The notes below the pieces were generated by a model. The model was not told the DNA's origin. It did no database searches and saw only the letters and a program-made list of their open reading frames with translations. Source: Desulfovibrio sp. G11 (GTDB taxonomy: Bacteria; Desulfobacterota; Desulfovibrionia; Desulfovibrionales; Desulfovibrionaceae). From it: a stretch of DNA of 64,000 nt. A program made the position numbers and the translations under genes. Location: NCBI RefSeq assembly GCF_900243745.1, contig NZ_LT984798.1:2502001-2566000 (forward strand). Direction: 5' to 3'. Positions 40,670 to 51,114 of the stretch are shown one piece after another (position 1 is the stretch's first letter; each line of letters starts with the position of its first letter).

Positions 40670-40790
40670 TACCTCTCACGTTCGGGGTTGCCAGGTGGAA
40701 TGCCGAGCCAAAGTAGAAGCGTCTGGGCAGGGCGATTAAGGGCTATGCCCGCCTGCCGTCTTCGACTCGTATTCCTGTTCCTTAGACATT
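40670..40790 (-). promoter_or_regulatory. Candidate L10 leader (autoregulatory mRNA element)
   Basis: Upstream of rplJ on the minus strand the transcript contains GACGGCAGGCGGGC ... CTTAATCGCCCTGCC, resembling the conserved kink-turn helix of the bacterial L10 leader that binds L10(L12)4 to repress rplJL translation. The segment lies between the rplA hairpin and the rplJ start. Exact ends are approximate. Confidence 0.55.
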
Positions 40791-40823
40791 TTGATGGCGG
40801 CCTGGTTACAGGCCGCCATCAAA
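40790..40823 (-). other. Hairpin downstream of rplA
   Basis: Perfect 15-bp stem TTTGATGGCGGCCTG with its complement around GTTA, immediately after the rplA stop, without a T-run on the coding strand. Possible processing or partial termination signal ahead of the L10 leader. Confidence 0.6.
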
Positions 40824-40831
40824 CTTGAGAG

Positions 40832-41539
40832 TTACCCCTCAAGAAATTTTTTAACCTGAGTCATGTCCACTTTGAAACCGGGCCCCATAGTGGTGGAAAT
40901 CGCCATGGAGATCAGATAGGTGCCTTTGGCCGAAGAAGGCTTGAGGCGGTTCACGGTATCAAGCAGGGCCTTGAGGTTGCCGAGGATTTTTTCGGGACCA
41001 AAAGAAGCCTTGCCCAGAGGGGCGTGCAGCACACCGGCCTTGTCTACCTTGAAGTCAACGCGACCAGCCTTGAGTTCGCTCACGGCCTTGGCCACGTCAA
41101 AGGTGACGGAGCCGGTCTTGGCGTTAGGCATGAGGCCACGGGGGCCAAGCAGGCGGCCGATCTGGCCCACAAGGGCCATAACGTCGGGAGTGGCCACGGC
41201 AGCGTCAAAGTTGAGGTTGCCGGCCTTGACTTCGGCCACCAGATCTTCAGCGCCCACGATATCCGCACCGGCTTCGCGGGCTTCAGCCTGCTTTTCGCCC
41301 TTACAGAAAACGGCCACGCGCACGGTCTTGCCAAGCCCGTTGGGCAGGGTGACGGCGCCGCGCACCATCTGGTCGGAATATTTGGGGTCAACACCAAGAC
41401 GGATGGCCACGTCTACGGTTTCATCAAATTTGGCAAAGGCCGCGCCCAGCGACTTGCCAACAGCGTCTTCAACGCTGAAGCGCTCCTGAAGGTCTGTACC
41501 TTCGAGGGCGTTGCGAAATTTTTTGCCATGTTTGGGCAT
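40832..41539 (-). CDS. rplA: 50S ribosomal protein L1
   Basis: 235 residues from ATG 41539 (AAGGAT upstream; [14 protein letters not shown]). The frame extends upstream without a better start. Family blocks: [46 protein letters not shown], and the C-terminal [11 protein letters not shown]. It binds 23S rRNA at the L1 stalk and can repress its own operon. Between rplK and rplJ as in most bacteria. Confidence 0.98.
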   Translation of the reverse strand: MPKHGKKFRNALEGTDLQERFSVEDAVGKSLGAAFAKFDETVDVAIRLGVDPKYSDQMVRGAVTLPNGLGKTVRVAVFCKGEKQAEAREAGADIVGAEDLVAEVKAGNLNFDAAVATPDVMALVGQIGRLLGPRGLMPNAKTGSVTFDVAKAVSELKAGRVDFKVDKAGVLHAPLGKASFGPEKILGNLKALLDTVNRLKPSSAKGTYLISMAISTTMGPGFKVDMTQVKKFLEG

Positions 41540-41718
41540 GAGATAATCCTTGTCGTTTTGCATCTCCTGCCGGTCTTCTGCTTGAGCGAAGGCGGCAGTA
41601 CAATTGATTTCAACGATGGCGTTGCGGGCGGAGTCTGTTTTGAACCGCCGGACTGCGCCCCAAGGCCGATAAAGCTGCAAATTGCATGGGGCCGTAACCC
41701 CCGCGATGCGGCGTGGCC

Positions 41719-42141
41719 TTACTTAACGTCAATGCCCATGCTGCGAGCTGTACCCGCAATGGACTTGATGGCAGATTCCAGGCCGGCGGCGTTGAGGTCG
41801 GGCAGCTTGAGCTTCGCGATTTCTTCCACCTGAGCCATGGTCAGGCTGCCAACCTTGTTACGGTTGGGCTCGCCGGAGCCTTTTTCGATCTTGGCGGCCT
41901 TCATGATCAGCACCGAGGCCGGAGGCGTCTTGGTGATGAAGGTGAAGGAACGGTCGGCGTAGACCGTGATGACCACAGGAATGATCATGCCTTTCTGGTC
42001 CTGGGTACGGGCATTGAACTCTTTGCAGAAGCCCATGATGTTCAGGCCGTGCTGACCCAGGGCGGGACCCACCGGCGGGGAGGGGTTGGCCGCGCCCGCA
42101 GGAATCTGCAATTTGATTTTGGCAACTTCTTTTTTGGCCAT
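41719..42141 (-). CDS. rplK: 50S ribosomal protein L11
   Basis: 140 residues: [37 protein letters not shown] at the start, with the Pro-rich factor-binding N-domain, followed by the rRNA-binding C-domain ([21 protein letters not shown]). First gene after the nusG terminator, so the rplKAJL block probably has its own promoter. Confidence 0.98.
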   Translation of the reverse strand: MAKKEVAKIKLQIPAGAANPSPPVGPALGQHGLNIMGFCKEFNARTQDQKGMIIPVVITVYADRSFTFITKTPPASVLIMKAAKIEKGSGEPNRNKVGSLTMAQVEEIAKLKLPDLNAAGLESAIKSIAGTARSMGIDVK

Positions 42142-42290
42142 TTGCTTTGTCCTTCATCAATGCTCGCGCAGATCGGCCGTGGCCGCCGCGCGGGGGCAAG
42201 TCATTAAGCAAGGTTAGGTGGCACTTTGTCCGGCGTGCTGCTCAAGGGTGCTGCAACGCGCCGTGCGGGCTGGGAATATGTCCCTTCCGC

Positions 42291-42315
42291 AAAAACCCTT
42301 CGGAAACGAAGGGTT
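42291..42315 (-). terminator. Intrinsic terminator after nusG
   Basis: AACCCTTCG (complement of 42307-42315) and CGAAGGGTT with a 4-base loop, then TTTTTG on the minus strand, directly after the nusG stop codon. It separates secE-nusG from rplKAJL. Confidence 0.75.
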
Positions 42316-42888
42316 CTAGCCTTTGGAAACCTGCGCAAAGTCCAGTTCCACCGGCGTTTGACGCCCGAAAATGGAAACGGAGACGCGCAGCTTCCCCTTG
42401 TCGTAGTTAACGTCTTCCACCACGCCGTTAAAGCCTCCAAAAGGCCCTTCAATAACGCGCACCTCGTCACCCCTGTCAAAGTTGAACTTGGGTCTCGGGG
42501 TTTCCTGGCGTGTTTCCATCAGTGACAGAATGCGTTCCGCCTCTCCATCACGCATGGGGGTGGGACGGTTTTTACCGCCCACAAAACCTGTAACCTTGGG
42601 TATGGACTGCACCAGATGCCAGGACAGGTCGGTCATGACCATGCGCACCATCACATAACCGGGGTAGAACTTGCGCGTAGAAGTGCGCTGCTGTCCGCCC
42701 TTGGTAGGTTCGATGACCTTTTCGGTAGGAACCACCACTTCTTCAATCAGGCCTTGTTCCTGCCCGGTGCGGCGCAACTCGTTAATGGTTTTCTGCACAC
42801 GCTGCTCGAAGCCCGAGTACGTGTGCACAATGTACCAGCGAGCTTTTTTCGACAGCTCGGAAGTTTCGTCGATAACAGGATCTTTCAT
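42316..42888 (-). CDS. nusG: Transcription antitermination factor NusG
   Basis: 190 residues: N-terminal NGN domain (ARWYIVHTYSGFEQRVQKTINE, GYVMVRMVMTDLSWHLVQSIPKVTGFVG) that binds RNA polymerase, and a C-terminal KOW domain (DRGDEVRVIEGPFGGFNGVVEDV). Eight bases after secE, the conserved pair. Confidence 0.97.
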   Translation of the reverse strand: MKDPVIDETSELSKKARWYIVHTYSGFEQRVQKTINELRRTGQEQGLIEEVVVPTEKVIEPTKGGQQRTSTRKFYPGYVMVRMVMTDLSWHLVQSIPKVTGFVGGKNRPTPMRDGEAERILSLMETRQETPRPKFNFDRGDEVRVIEGPFGGFNGVVEDVNYDKGKLRVSVSIFGRQTPVELDFAQVSKG

Positions 42889-42896
42889 ATCGGCCT

Positions 42897-43136
42897 TCAG
42901 GACAGTATGGTCTTGATCAGGGATGACAGACCAAGGTCAACCAACCCCAAAATGACGGCCATCACGGCTACAAAGCCCAACACAGCCAAAGTGGCTTTAC
43001 GTGTTTCTTTTACCGTGGGCCACGTCACTTTGCGCAATTCGGCCTTTGCGTCTTCGACGTAGCGCGCGAAGCGCACGAAGACGTTGGGGGCTTTATCGGC
43101 CTTGAGGTCGGCAGCTTGAGCTTGTTTTTTTGCCAT
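42897..43136 (-). CDS. secE: Preprotein translocase subunit SecE
   Basis: 79 residues with a Lys/Ala-rich start, the amphipathic segment VEDAKAELRKVTWPTVKETRK, and one C-terminal membrane helix (about 52-75). The single-helix short form of SecE. It precedes nusG and follows tRNA-Trp. Confidence 0.95.
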   Translation of the reverse strand: MAKKQAQAADLKADKAPNVFVRFARYVEDAKAELRKVTWPTVKETRKATLAVLGFVAVMAVILGLVDLGLSSLIKTILS

Positions 43137-43158
43137 GATGTTGTCCGGAGATAAAAAA

Positions 43159-43235
43159 TGGCAGGGCAGGAGGGATTCGAACCCCCAACTTGCGGTTTTG
43201 GAGACCGCCGCTCTAGCCGTTAGAGCTACTGCCCT
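43159..43235 (-). tRNA. tRNA-Trp (CCA anticodon)
   Basis: The cloverleaf folds completely: acceptor AGGGCAG/CTGCCCT, D arm GCTC/GAGC, anticodon loop CTCCAAA, T arm with TTCGAAT. The 3' CCA is encoded. Between rpmG and secE, as in many bacteria. Confidence 0.95.
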
Positions 43236-43244
43236 GCGTGCCGT

Positions 43245-43267
43245 CCGGGGGGCTTAACGCCCCCCGG
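43245..43267 (-). other. Hairpin between rpmG and tRNA-Trp
   Basis: Perfect 9-bp stem CCGGGGGGC/GCCCCCCGG with a 5-base loop. It has no T-run, so it is more likely a processing or stabilising element than a terminator. Confidence 0.55.
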
Positions 43268-43277
43268 CGGAATTATG

Positions 43278-43427
43278 TTACCTGGTTTCGCGATGCACCG
43301 TGTGCTTCTTGTCCCAGGGGCAATACTTTTTCATTTCCAGCCGACCGGTAGTATTTTTCTTGTTCTTCCGGGTGCTGTAGTTGCGGCGTTTGCACTCAGT
43401 GCAAGCCAGAAGTATGTTGACTCTCAT
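43278..43427 (-). CDS. rpmG: 50S ribosomal protein L33
   Basis: 49 residues, too short for most gene finders: [21 protein letters not shown] at the start and [16 protein letters not shown] at the end. The CxxC pairs (CTEC, and the Cys of YCPW) are of the zinc-ribbon form, with the second pair reduced to one Cys. Lies 4 bases downstream of the tuf stop, before tRNA-Trp. Confidence 0.95.
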   Translation of the reverse strand: MRVNILLACTECKRRNYSTRKNKKNTTGRLEMKKYCPWDKKHTVHRETR

Positions 43428-43431
43428 AAAA

Positions 43432-44625
<1,194 letters not shown>

Positions 44626-44837
44626 TGTACGTCTCCCTGGAGAAAATAATGTTTGCGTTTTACCTGCGTTACAAAAAAGTGCTTCAAGCCTTGCGTGTGT
44701 AACGCCTGCTCCTCGCGTAACGGCTGCGGCAGTGGGAAAAAAACCGTTGGGCGGCCCGCTGTCCGCATTCAGTCCCTGGACACCAGGGAACGTGCATTGG
44801 CGGACGGGTTGACTGAGGGGGAGGAATTCAGCAGGAA

Positions 44838-44913
44838 TGGAGCGGGAAACGGGATTCGAACCCGCAACCCTCAGCTTGGAAGGCTGATGCTCTAGCCGTT
44901 GAGCTATTCCCGC
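44838..44913 (-). tRNA. tRNA-Gly (TCC anticodon)
   Basis: Acceptor GCGGGAA/TTCCCGC, D arm GCTC/GAGC, anticodon loop CTTCCAA, T loop TTCGAAT, encoded CCA. Immediately upstream of tuf in the tRNA-Thr-Tyr-Gly cluster. Confidence 0.95.
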
Positions 44914-45013
44914 ACGCTACCGTAGTTCCCCGACAGGTACCCTGTCTCCTACAGCCAAGGCAGTTTTTTGTAACCAGCCACCAACCGTCCAAAAATGGAA
45001 GACGGAAAAGTGG

Positions 45014-45099
45014 TGGTGGAGGGGGGTGGATTTGAACCACCGAAGTCTTACGACGACAGATTTACAGTCTGTTCCCTTTGGCCACTCGGGAACCCCTCC
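45014..45099 (-). tRNA. tRNA-Tyr (GTA anticodon)
   Basis: 86 nt with the long variable arm typical of bacterial tRNA-Tyr: acceptor GGAGGGG/CCCCTCC, anticodon loop CTGTAAA, extra arm around GTCGTAAGAC, T loop TTCAAAT, encoded CCA. Confidence 0.95.
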
Positions 45100-45149
45100 A
45101 CTCTTGCCGCAAAGGTCGGGCAAGTGTCCGTCCTTTGTTCAGCGTAATA

Positions 45150-45225
45150 TGGAGCTGGCGATGGGACTCGAACCCGCAACCTGCTGATTACAAATCAGCT
45201 GCTCTGCCAGTTGAGCTACGCCAGC
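45150..45225 (-). tRNA. tRNA-Thr (TGT anticodon)
   Basis: Acceptor GCTGGCG/CGCCAGC, D arm GCTC/GAGC, anticodon loop TTTGTAA, T loop TTCGAGT, encoded CCA. First gene of the tRNA-tuf transcript. Confidence 0.95.
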
Positions 45226-45236
45226 GGCAAGAGTGC

Positions 45237-45265
45237 TATTTAGCCACTTCCGTTCCGCTTGGCAA
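45237..45265 (-). promoter_or_regulatory. Candidate promoter of the tRNA-tuf operon
   Basis: TTGCCA (45260-45265), 17-base spacer, TAAATA (45237-45242), ending 11 bases before the tRNA-Thr 5' end. An A/T-rich run lies upstream of the -35, and the start region is GC-containing, as in stable RNA promoters. The -10 match is weak. Confidence 0.5.
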
Positions 45266-45412
45266 GTAAAAAATGCATTTTTATGCAATTTTTTTAAAAA
45301 TTCCGCTTATTCGCCGTTTTTTCAGGCTTGCGGACAACCTCTGCCTCGAAGAAAAACAGGATTCTTAAGGATCAGGGGCGGAAGCCGTTTTTTTGGCCGT
45401 CGGAAACCGCCG

Positions 45413-46330
45413 TTAGCCCTGCGCCCGAAACGCCACGGTACAGCGTTCAAGCCCGGCCATATCCCTGTGGGTGACCGGGGCCTCGAACAGGTCATGCTCA
45501 CGTAACAGGCGGCGTGTTGCCGCGCCCTGTGCCGCCCCGTGCTCCAGCAGCAGCACGCCACCGGGGACAAGCGCCCATGCAGCGGCCTGTATGGCGGCTG
45601 CGAGGTGGGCGAGTCCCTGTCGTGGTGAGAAAAGAGCGCTGTGCGGCTCGTGCTCCAGCACTTCTCCCATTACCATGCTTCGCTCGGATTCGGCAATATA
45701 GGGCGGATTGCTTACCAGCATGGTGTATGCGCCCCGCGCCAGAGGCGGCCGGGTCATATCCCCGGGCAGGCACCATACGCGGTTTTGTGCGCCGAGACTC
45801 GCGGCATTGTGCCGGGCTGTCTGCACGGCCTCCGGACTGATGTCCACCAGTACGCCCTGCCAATGCGGCAGCTCCAGGGCCAATGTAATGCCGATGCAGC
45901 CCGAACCGCAGCCCAGGTCAGCAAAACAGGGACCACAACCGGCAGGCGTGCCTTCTGTCTTGGCGTGACGCAAACCTTGCCTGTCCGCAGCGTCAATGAT
46001 TTTTCGCGCCGCCTCAATGGCTTTATCCACAAGCAGTTCGGTTTCAGGCCGCGGGATGAGTGTGTGGGGCGTGACGGCAAAATCGCGCCCATAAAATTCT
46101 TTGCTGCCCGTGATATGGGCCAGCGGTTCTCCGGCGGCGCGGCGGGCCAGCAGGGTGTTCAGTGTCTGGATTTCGTGGGCGCTCAACTGTCGCCCGGCGT
46201 ACATGACGCAGCCAACGCGGTCAAGCTGCAGCACTTTTTCCACCAGTACCTGCGCGCAAAGGCGGGGGCTGTCTACCCCCGCCTTTTGCAATGTTTGCGC
46301 AGCTTCAATCAGATATTGACGCAGACGCAC
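45413..46330 (-). CDS. prmC: Peptide chain release factor N5-glutamine methyltransferase
   Basis: 305 residues. N-terminal helical domain, then a class I methyltransferase: TPHTLIPRPETELLVDKAI near 85-105, SAM motif FADLGCGSGCIGITLAL near 135-150, and the glutamine-recognition motif NPPYIA near 208. It methylates RF1/RF2 in the GGQ loop. Starts 5 bases after the lon stop, so it is co-transcribed with lon. Confidence 0.93.
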   Translation of the reverse strand: MRLRQYLIEAAQTLQKAGVDSPRLCAQVLVEKVLQLDRVGCVMYAGRQLSAHEIQTLNTLLARRAAGEPLAHITGSKEFYGRDFAVTPHTLIPRPETELLVDKAIEAARKIIDAADRQGLRHAKTEGTPAGCGPCFADLGCGSGCIGITLALELPHWQGVLVDISPEAVQTARHNAASLGAQNRVWCLPGDMTRPPLARGAYTMLVSNPPYIAESERSMVMGEVLEHEPHSALFSPRQGLAHLAAAIQAAAWALVPGGVLLLEHGAAQGAATRRLLREHDLFEAPVTHRDMAGLERCTVAFRAQG

Positions 46331-46335
46331 CGTTT

Positions 46336-48978
46336 TCAGGCTCCGGCTTCTGCGGTGGGCAGTTCGTCCCCGGTTTTGTCCTTCCGGCGTCGTGCCGGGG
46401 CCGCAGGTTTGGCCGGGCGGGCAGCCACCACATCCTTTTTCCCGGCGGCCGCCTTGCTTTTGCCACCTTTATCGCCAGCCTGCCCTGCGCCAGATGCGCC
46501 GCCCTTACCGCTTTTACCTTCAAAAACCAGGGGCAGCAGTTCATCGTAATGGTGTACAGGGTGTACGGTGATACGTTTGAGCAGTTCCTTGGGCACGTCT
46601 TCAAGGTCCTTGGTATTTTGCCACGGAATGACAACATGTTTCAGTCCGCGCGCCACACCGGCCAGGATTTTTTCCTTGATGCCGCCCACGGGCAGCACCC
46701 GGCCCTGAAGGGTAATTTCGCCGGTCATGCACAGGTCAGCGCGTACGCGGTGGCCGTTGAGGGCCGAAATCAGGGCTGTGGTGAGCGTTACGCCTGCAGA
46801 AGGGCCATCCTTGGGCGTGGCCCCTGCGGGCACGTGCACATGGATGTCGTATTCCGACACGAAGGACGGATCCACTCCCAGTTCTTCAGCGCGACTGCGT
46901 ATGTAGCTCAGGGCGGCCTGGGCGCTTTCTTTCATGACATCGCCCAGTTGACCTGTAAGGGTGAGGCCGCCCTTGCCCTTCATCACCGTGGCTTCCACAG
47001 TGAGAACTTCCCCGCCGGCCGGGGTCCAGGCCAGGCCCAGAGCCATGCCGGGCATGAGTTTTTTTTCTTTTTCGTCTTCAATAAAGCGGGGTGCGCCCAG
47101 CAGCTTTTCTACATCTGCGGTGCTGACCCTGAAAGGCCCCTTTTTGCCTTCAGCCTTGCGGCGGGCCAGTTTGCGGCATATGGAGGACAACTCGCGCTCC
47201 AGGTTGCGCAGGCCCGCTTCGCGCGTGTACTCACGTATGACTTTTTCCAGGGCCGCATCGTCCAGCGTTACATCCTTTTCCTGCAGGCCGTTTTCCTTGA
47301 TCTTTTTAGGCAAAAGATGCTTGCGGGCGATCTCGGCCTTTTCCTGCATGGTGTAGCCGGGCAGGGTGATGACCTCCATGCGGTCGCGCAGGGGGGCCGG
47401 GATGGTTTCCAGATGGTTGGCCGTACACAGGAACATGGCCTTGGAAAGATCAAAGGGCACGTTCAGGTAATGGTCGCTGAAAGTGTGGTTCTGTTCCGGG
47501 TCCAGCACTTCCAGCAGGGCGGATGAGGGGTCGCCCCTGAAGTCCGCGCCGAGCTTGTCCACTTCGTCCAGCACAATGACGGGGTTGCGTGTCCCCGCCT
47601 GCTTGAGGCTCTGGATGATGCGGCCGGGCATGGCGCCGATATAGGTGCGCCTGTGCCCGCGTATTTCGGCCTCGTCGTGCATGCCGCCCAGGGACAGACG
47701 CTGGAACTTGCGACCCAGCGCGCGGGCGACGGAGCGTCCGAGGGACGTTTTGCCCACGCCGGGAGGACCCGCAAAGCAGAGGATCGGCCCTTTGGATTGC
47801 GGATTGAGCTTGCGTACGCTCAGGAATTCGAGAATGCGGTCCTTGATTTTTTCCAGACCACAGTGGTCTTCATCCAGGATCTGCTTGGCGTGGGCTATGT
47901 CCAGCCTGTCGCGCGAGAGTTTTTTCCAGGGCAGTTCCGCCAGCCAGTCCAGATAGGTACGCACCACGTTGGCCTCGGAAGAGTCCGCGTGCATGCCGGC
48001 CAGACGGCGCAACTGCTTGTCGGCCTCCTTGCGCACGTCCTTGGGCATGCCGGCCTTGTCCAGGGCGGCCCGCAGGCTTTCCAGCTCTTCTTCTCCCTCA
48101 TCGTCCTTGTCGCCAAGTTCGCTGCGGATGGCCTTGAGCTGTTCGCGCAAAAAGTAGTCTTTTTGCGCTTTGTCCATGCCTTCGCGTGCCGAGCTCTGAA
48201 TGCGGGCCTGCACTGTGGCTACCTCAACCTCGCGCTGCAACTGGGTGTTGACCAGCATGAGGCGGTCCAGCGGGTCTTCCGTTTCAAGAATCTGCTGCGC
48301 GTCGGCCGTCTTCATGCGCATGTTGGCGGCGATGAGGTCGGCCAGACGGCCGGGATCATCCACGCCTTGCAGCACTGCCAGCACGTCCGGTGAAGAAAGC
48401 CCGCGCAGGGACAGCACTTTTTCGCTCTGCTCGCGCACGGAGCGCAGCAGGGCCTCAACAGTGGCGTCTACCTTGGGGGTGGCTTCGGGCAGGGTTTCAA
48501 TGTGGGCCTCAAGGAAAGGCTCCACCTGGCTGAATTCACGCACACGGGCACGGCTGACGCCCTGCACCAGGATTTTTACCCGCGAGTCGGGCATCTTGAG
48601 CATGCGCATGACCTGCACCACGGTACCCACCTGATAGATATCTTCGGGACCGGGGTCTTCGGTGGCTTCTTCTTTTTGTGCGCAGACAAGCAGATGCCGA
48701 CCGCTCTTGAGGGCCGCCTCAACGGCCTGAACGGATTTTTCGCGTCCGATAAAGAGCGGCAGGATCATGTAATTGAAAATAACCACATCGCGCACGGGCA
48801 GGATGGGCAGAGTATCGGGAATGCTCTGCATGGCGGCGGCGAGGCCGCCCTCGCTTTCGGCCAGGTCGTGCCCGGGATTTTCCACCGCGCGCGGATCTTC
48901 GTTTTCGATGCCAGGCCCGGTGTCGGAATCAGGCCCGCTCATGTGCAACAAATAGTTCTTGTCGTTGTAATCGGCCAT
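46336..48978 (-). CDS. lon: ATP-dependent protease Lon
   Basis: 880 residues. N-terminal substrate-binding domain ([23 protein letters not shown], from about residue 58), AAA+ with Walker [10 protein letters not shown] near 404 and Walker [10 protein letters not shown] near 468, and the Ser-Lys protease domain with catalytic Ser in PKDGPSAG (about 727) and Lys in GGIKEK (about 770). It carries a long Lys/Ala/Gly/Pro-rich C-terminal extension (about 825-880) that most Lon proteins lack. Cytoplasmic quality-control protease. Confidence 0.96.
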   Translation of the reverse strand: MADYNDKNYLLHMSGPDSDTGPGIENEDPRAVENPGHDLAESEGGLAAAMQSIPDTLPILPVRDVVIFNYMILPLFIGREKSVQAVEAALKSGRHLLVCAQKEEATEDPGPEDIYQVGTVVQVMRMLKMPDSRVKILVQGVSRARVREFSQVEPFLEAHIETLPEATPKVDATVEALLRSVREQSEKVLSLRGLSSPDVLAVLQGVDDPGRLADLIAANMRMKTADAQQILETEDPLDRLMLVNTQLQREVEVATVQARIQSSAREGMDKAQKDYFLREQLKAIRSELGDKDDEGEEELESLRAALDKAGMPKDVRKEADKQLRRLAGMHADSSEANVVRTYLDWLAELPWKKLSRDRLDIAHAKQILDEDHCGLEKIKDRILEFLSVRKLNPQSKGPILCFAGPPGVGKTSLGRSVARALGRKFQRLSLGGMHDEAEIRGHRRTYIGAMPGRIIQSLKQAGTRNPVIVLDEVDKLGADFRGDPSSALLEVLDPEQNHTFSDHYLNVPFDLSKAMFLCTANHLETIPAPLRDRMEVITLPGYTMQEKAEIARKHLLPKKIKENGLQEKDVTLDDAALEKVIREYTREAGLRNLERELSSICRKLARRKAEGKKGPFRVSTADVEKLLGAPRFIEDEKEKKLMPGMALGLAWTPAGGEVLTVEATVMKGKGGLTLTGQLGDVMKESAQAALSYIRSRAEELGVDPSFVSEYDIHVHVPAGATPKDGPSAGVTLTTALISALNGHRVRADLCMTGEITLQGRVLPVGGIKEKILAGVARGLKHVVIPWQNTKDLEDVPKELLKRITVHPVHHYDELLPLVFEGKSGKGGASGAGQAGDKGGKSKAAAGKKDVVAARPAKPAAPARRRKDKTGDELPTAEAGA

Positions 48979-48995
48979 ATATTCTCCCTGACTGC

Positions 48996-49685
48996 CTATA
49001 TGGTCTGCATCTGTGTGATGCTGTAGCAGTCTCCCTCTGTAACAATAACGTGATCAAGAAAACGCAGGCCCAGTTGCGGCGCAAGCCTTTGCAGTTCTGC
49101 GGTAAAGGTCTTGTCCGCCTCCGAAGGGGCAGGATTGCCGCCGGGGTGGTTGTGCACCACGATAATGCCGCTGGCCTTGCGCAACAGCGCCGCTTCAAAC
49201 ACGTCTCTTGGCTGTACGGGAACCTCGGCCACGCCGCCCTGGCGCAAGCGTTCCCAGGCCGTAAGCCTGTTGCGCTGGTCTACCAGAGCCAGCCAGCATT
49301 CCTCATGGGGGCAGCCGGCCAGTCGGCTTTGGGCCATACGGGCCACCGCCTGTGGGGTGGCAAGAACCTCGCGCTTGCGCACGGCCGAGTCCGTATAGCG
49401 GCTATAGGTTTCGCGCAGAGCCGTGAAAAAGGTCATGAGTCCCGGTCCAAAGCCGGGTACGGCCAGAAGTTCATCAGGTCTCGCGTCCATAACGCCCCGG
49501 ATGCCGCCAAAACGGCGCAGCAGTTCCTTGGCCAGGGGTTTGGTGTCCTTGCGTGTGAGACTGTACCCCAAGAGCAGCTCCAGAACCTCATAATCCGCCA
49601 TTCCGGCGGGATCGCGCTCAAAGCGCTCACGCAGTCTGGCCCGGTGGCCTGTGTGCGATGGTATGGAACCTGACGTTGTTGTCAT
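48996..49685 (-). CDS. radC: RadC-like JAB/MPN domain protein
   Basis: 229 residues: helix-hairpin-helix-like N-terminal part ([30 protein letters not shown], and [10 protein letters not shown]), then the MPN domain with the metal-binding motif [16 protein letters not shown] near 176-191 and the catalytic Glu region upstream. Family role is uncertain despite the DNA-repair name. It lies 17 bases upstream of lon. Confidence 0.88.
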   Translation of the reverse strand: MTTTSGSIPSHTGHRARLRERFERDPAGMADYEVLELLLGYSLTRKDTKPLAKELLRRFGGIRGVMDARPDELLAVPGFGPGLMTFFTALRETYSRYTDSAVRKREVLATPQAVARMAQSRLAGCPHEECWLALVDQRNRLTAWERLRQGGVAEVPVQPRDVFEAALLRKASGIIVVHNHPGGNPAPSEADKTFTAELQRLAPQLGLRFLDHVIVTEGDCYSITQMQTI

Positions 49686-49791
49686 AAGGTAAGCAGTCTT
49701 GAAGGTTATGCAAGAGGGTAGGGGAATGGCTACAGGGAAATTATCGTTTCAGAGGGCAAAAAACAAGGCGTAAGGCCCGCCCGGGAGGCGC

Positions 49792-50832
49792 TCACGCGCG
49801 GCCTTGCACCTGGGCAAAAAGGGCCGTCATGCGGGCGGCCAGAAAGTCCAGGCTCTGGTCCGGGCTGCGGCGTCCGCTTTTGACCTGAAGTTCGGCGTCT
49901 ACTATCAGGGACATACCCTGGGCGATGGCCGCCGGGCCAAGCCGCCGGGCAAGCTGCTTTTTGGCAGAGGCGTCCTGCGGTCGCATGCGCGGGTTTTCTC
50001 CGGCCTGGCACTGCCACAGGAGGCGCATTTCGCGGGCCAGCAGGGCCAGCAGGGAAAAGAGCAGGCTGTCGCCGTCCTTGTTGCGCGCAAGTTCTTTCCA
50101 TACGGCGGCCAGGTTGCCCGCCTGCATGTGCCGGATGCAGGCAAAAACATCGCATTCCGGACTCCAGGAGGCAGTGGAAATCATGGCCAGACTGACGGTG
50201 CCGTCGTCTTTCTGCTCCTGTGCACTGTCTGCCATGGCGCGGCACAGCAGAATCAGCTTGTCCAGTTCATTTTCTATGGCCAGAGCATCAGGCGGCACGG
50301 AGGCGCAAAACTGTTCGAGAGCGTCAGGGGCAAAGCGCAAGCCCAGCGCCTGACAGCGTTGCAGCACATATTTTCGCACCGTGCGCTCGCCAAGCCCCTC
50401 CTGCCGCCATATCCAGCCTTTTTTATCGGCAAAGGCCATGCAGGGAAGTTTGCCCAGGTGGGCGGGGATTTTGGGCTGGCCGCGCTCCCAGTTGACTTCA
50501 AGGCAAAAAAAGGGCCAGCACTGGTCAGATGGCCGGGCCAGGGCGTGGGAAATTTTTTTCCACACAGCGGCGGGCCACAGGTTGGCCTGACGCACCACCA
50601 GAGCGCGGGGCGCGCCGAAAAGGCCCTGCAGGGTAAGGTGCTCCCAGAATCCCTGGGGAGGTTCTTCATCGCCCCAGTATACATGGCGTTCCCACTGTAC
50701 CGGAGCGTTTTGCGGCAGCAGGCCGCCGTCGGCAGCCGGAGGGTATGCCGACAGCTGCCGGGCGAGATGGTCGCGCAACAGTTGCCCGTCAGGGCAGACA
50801 AGGAGGGAAAAACCAGGGCGGGTAGTGCTCAT
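49792..50832 (-). CDS. holA: DNA polymerase III subunit delta
   Basis: 346 residues. The clamp-loader wrench. The N-terminal region has SLLVCPDGQLLRDHLARQL in place of a nucleotide-binding loop, followed by LQGLFGAPRALVVRQANLW, the LALENELDKLILL block near 195, and a C-terminal DNAP3-delta helical domain. Low overall conservation, as usual for the family. It precedes radC with a 106-base gap. Confidence 0.82.
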   Translation of the reverse strand: MSTTRPGFSLLVCPDGQLLRDHLARQLSAYPPAADGGLLPQNAPVQWERHVYWGDEEPPQGFWEHLTLQGLFGAPRALVVRQANLWPAAVWKKISHALARPSDQCWPFFCLEVNWERGQPKIPAHLGKLPCMAFADKKGWIWRQEGLGERTVRKYVLQRCQALGLRFAPDALEQFCASVPPDALAIENELDKLILLCRAMADSAQEQKDDGTVSLAMISTASWSPECDVFACIRHMQAGNLAAVWKELARNKDGDSLLFSLLALLAREMRLLWQCQAGENPRMRPQDASAKKQLARRLGPAAIAQGMSLIVDAELQVKSGRRSPDQSLDFLAARMTALFAQVQGRA

Positions 50833-51114
50833 AACCCTATCATAGCGGTAAAAGTTTTTGTGGGGAAGAGTTATGGGGAAGGGAAGCCTTTACGACGCTT
50901 CCCTTCCCCATAACATATTCTCGGTCAATTACCGGGCACAGCCGGGCATGGAGTCTTTCGCATGGTAACGGTGCGCTTCGTCCCCAATAAGGAGTTTCCT
51001 GCGCGTTGTCATTCTGTCGAAAAACGTAATTTTCGGCAGAATCACGCCGTGTTACGGTGTGCTGGACTCTCGTGCCGTGTTAGTACATGCAAACTTTTTC
51101 ACCGGTACAATGCG
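50833..51114. other. leuS-holA intergenic region with hairpins
   Basis: About 280 bases. A perfect 18-bp stem with 9-base loop lies at 50870-50914 (GTTATGGGGAAGGGAAGC and its complement), and a second stem ATTCTGTCGAAAA with a single G-U-type mismatch at 51011-51042. Neither is followed by a clean T-run on the minus strand. No gene seen. Confidence 0.55.
50870..50914 (-). terminator. Strong 18-bp hairpin downstream of leuS
   Basis: Perfect stem 50870-50887 with 50897-50914. The purine/pyrimidine-rich arms (GGGGAAGGGAAGC) make it very stable. A likely 3' end of the leuS transcript, possibly with read-through into holA. Confidence 0.55.
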
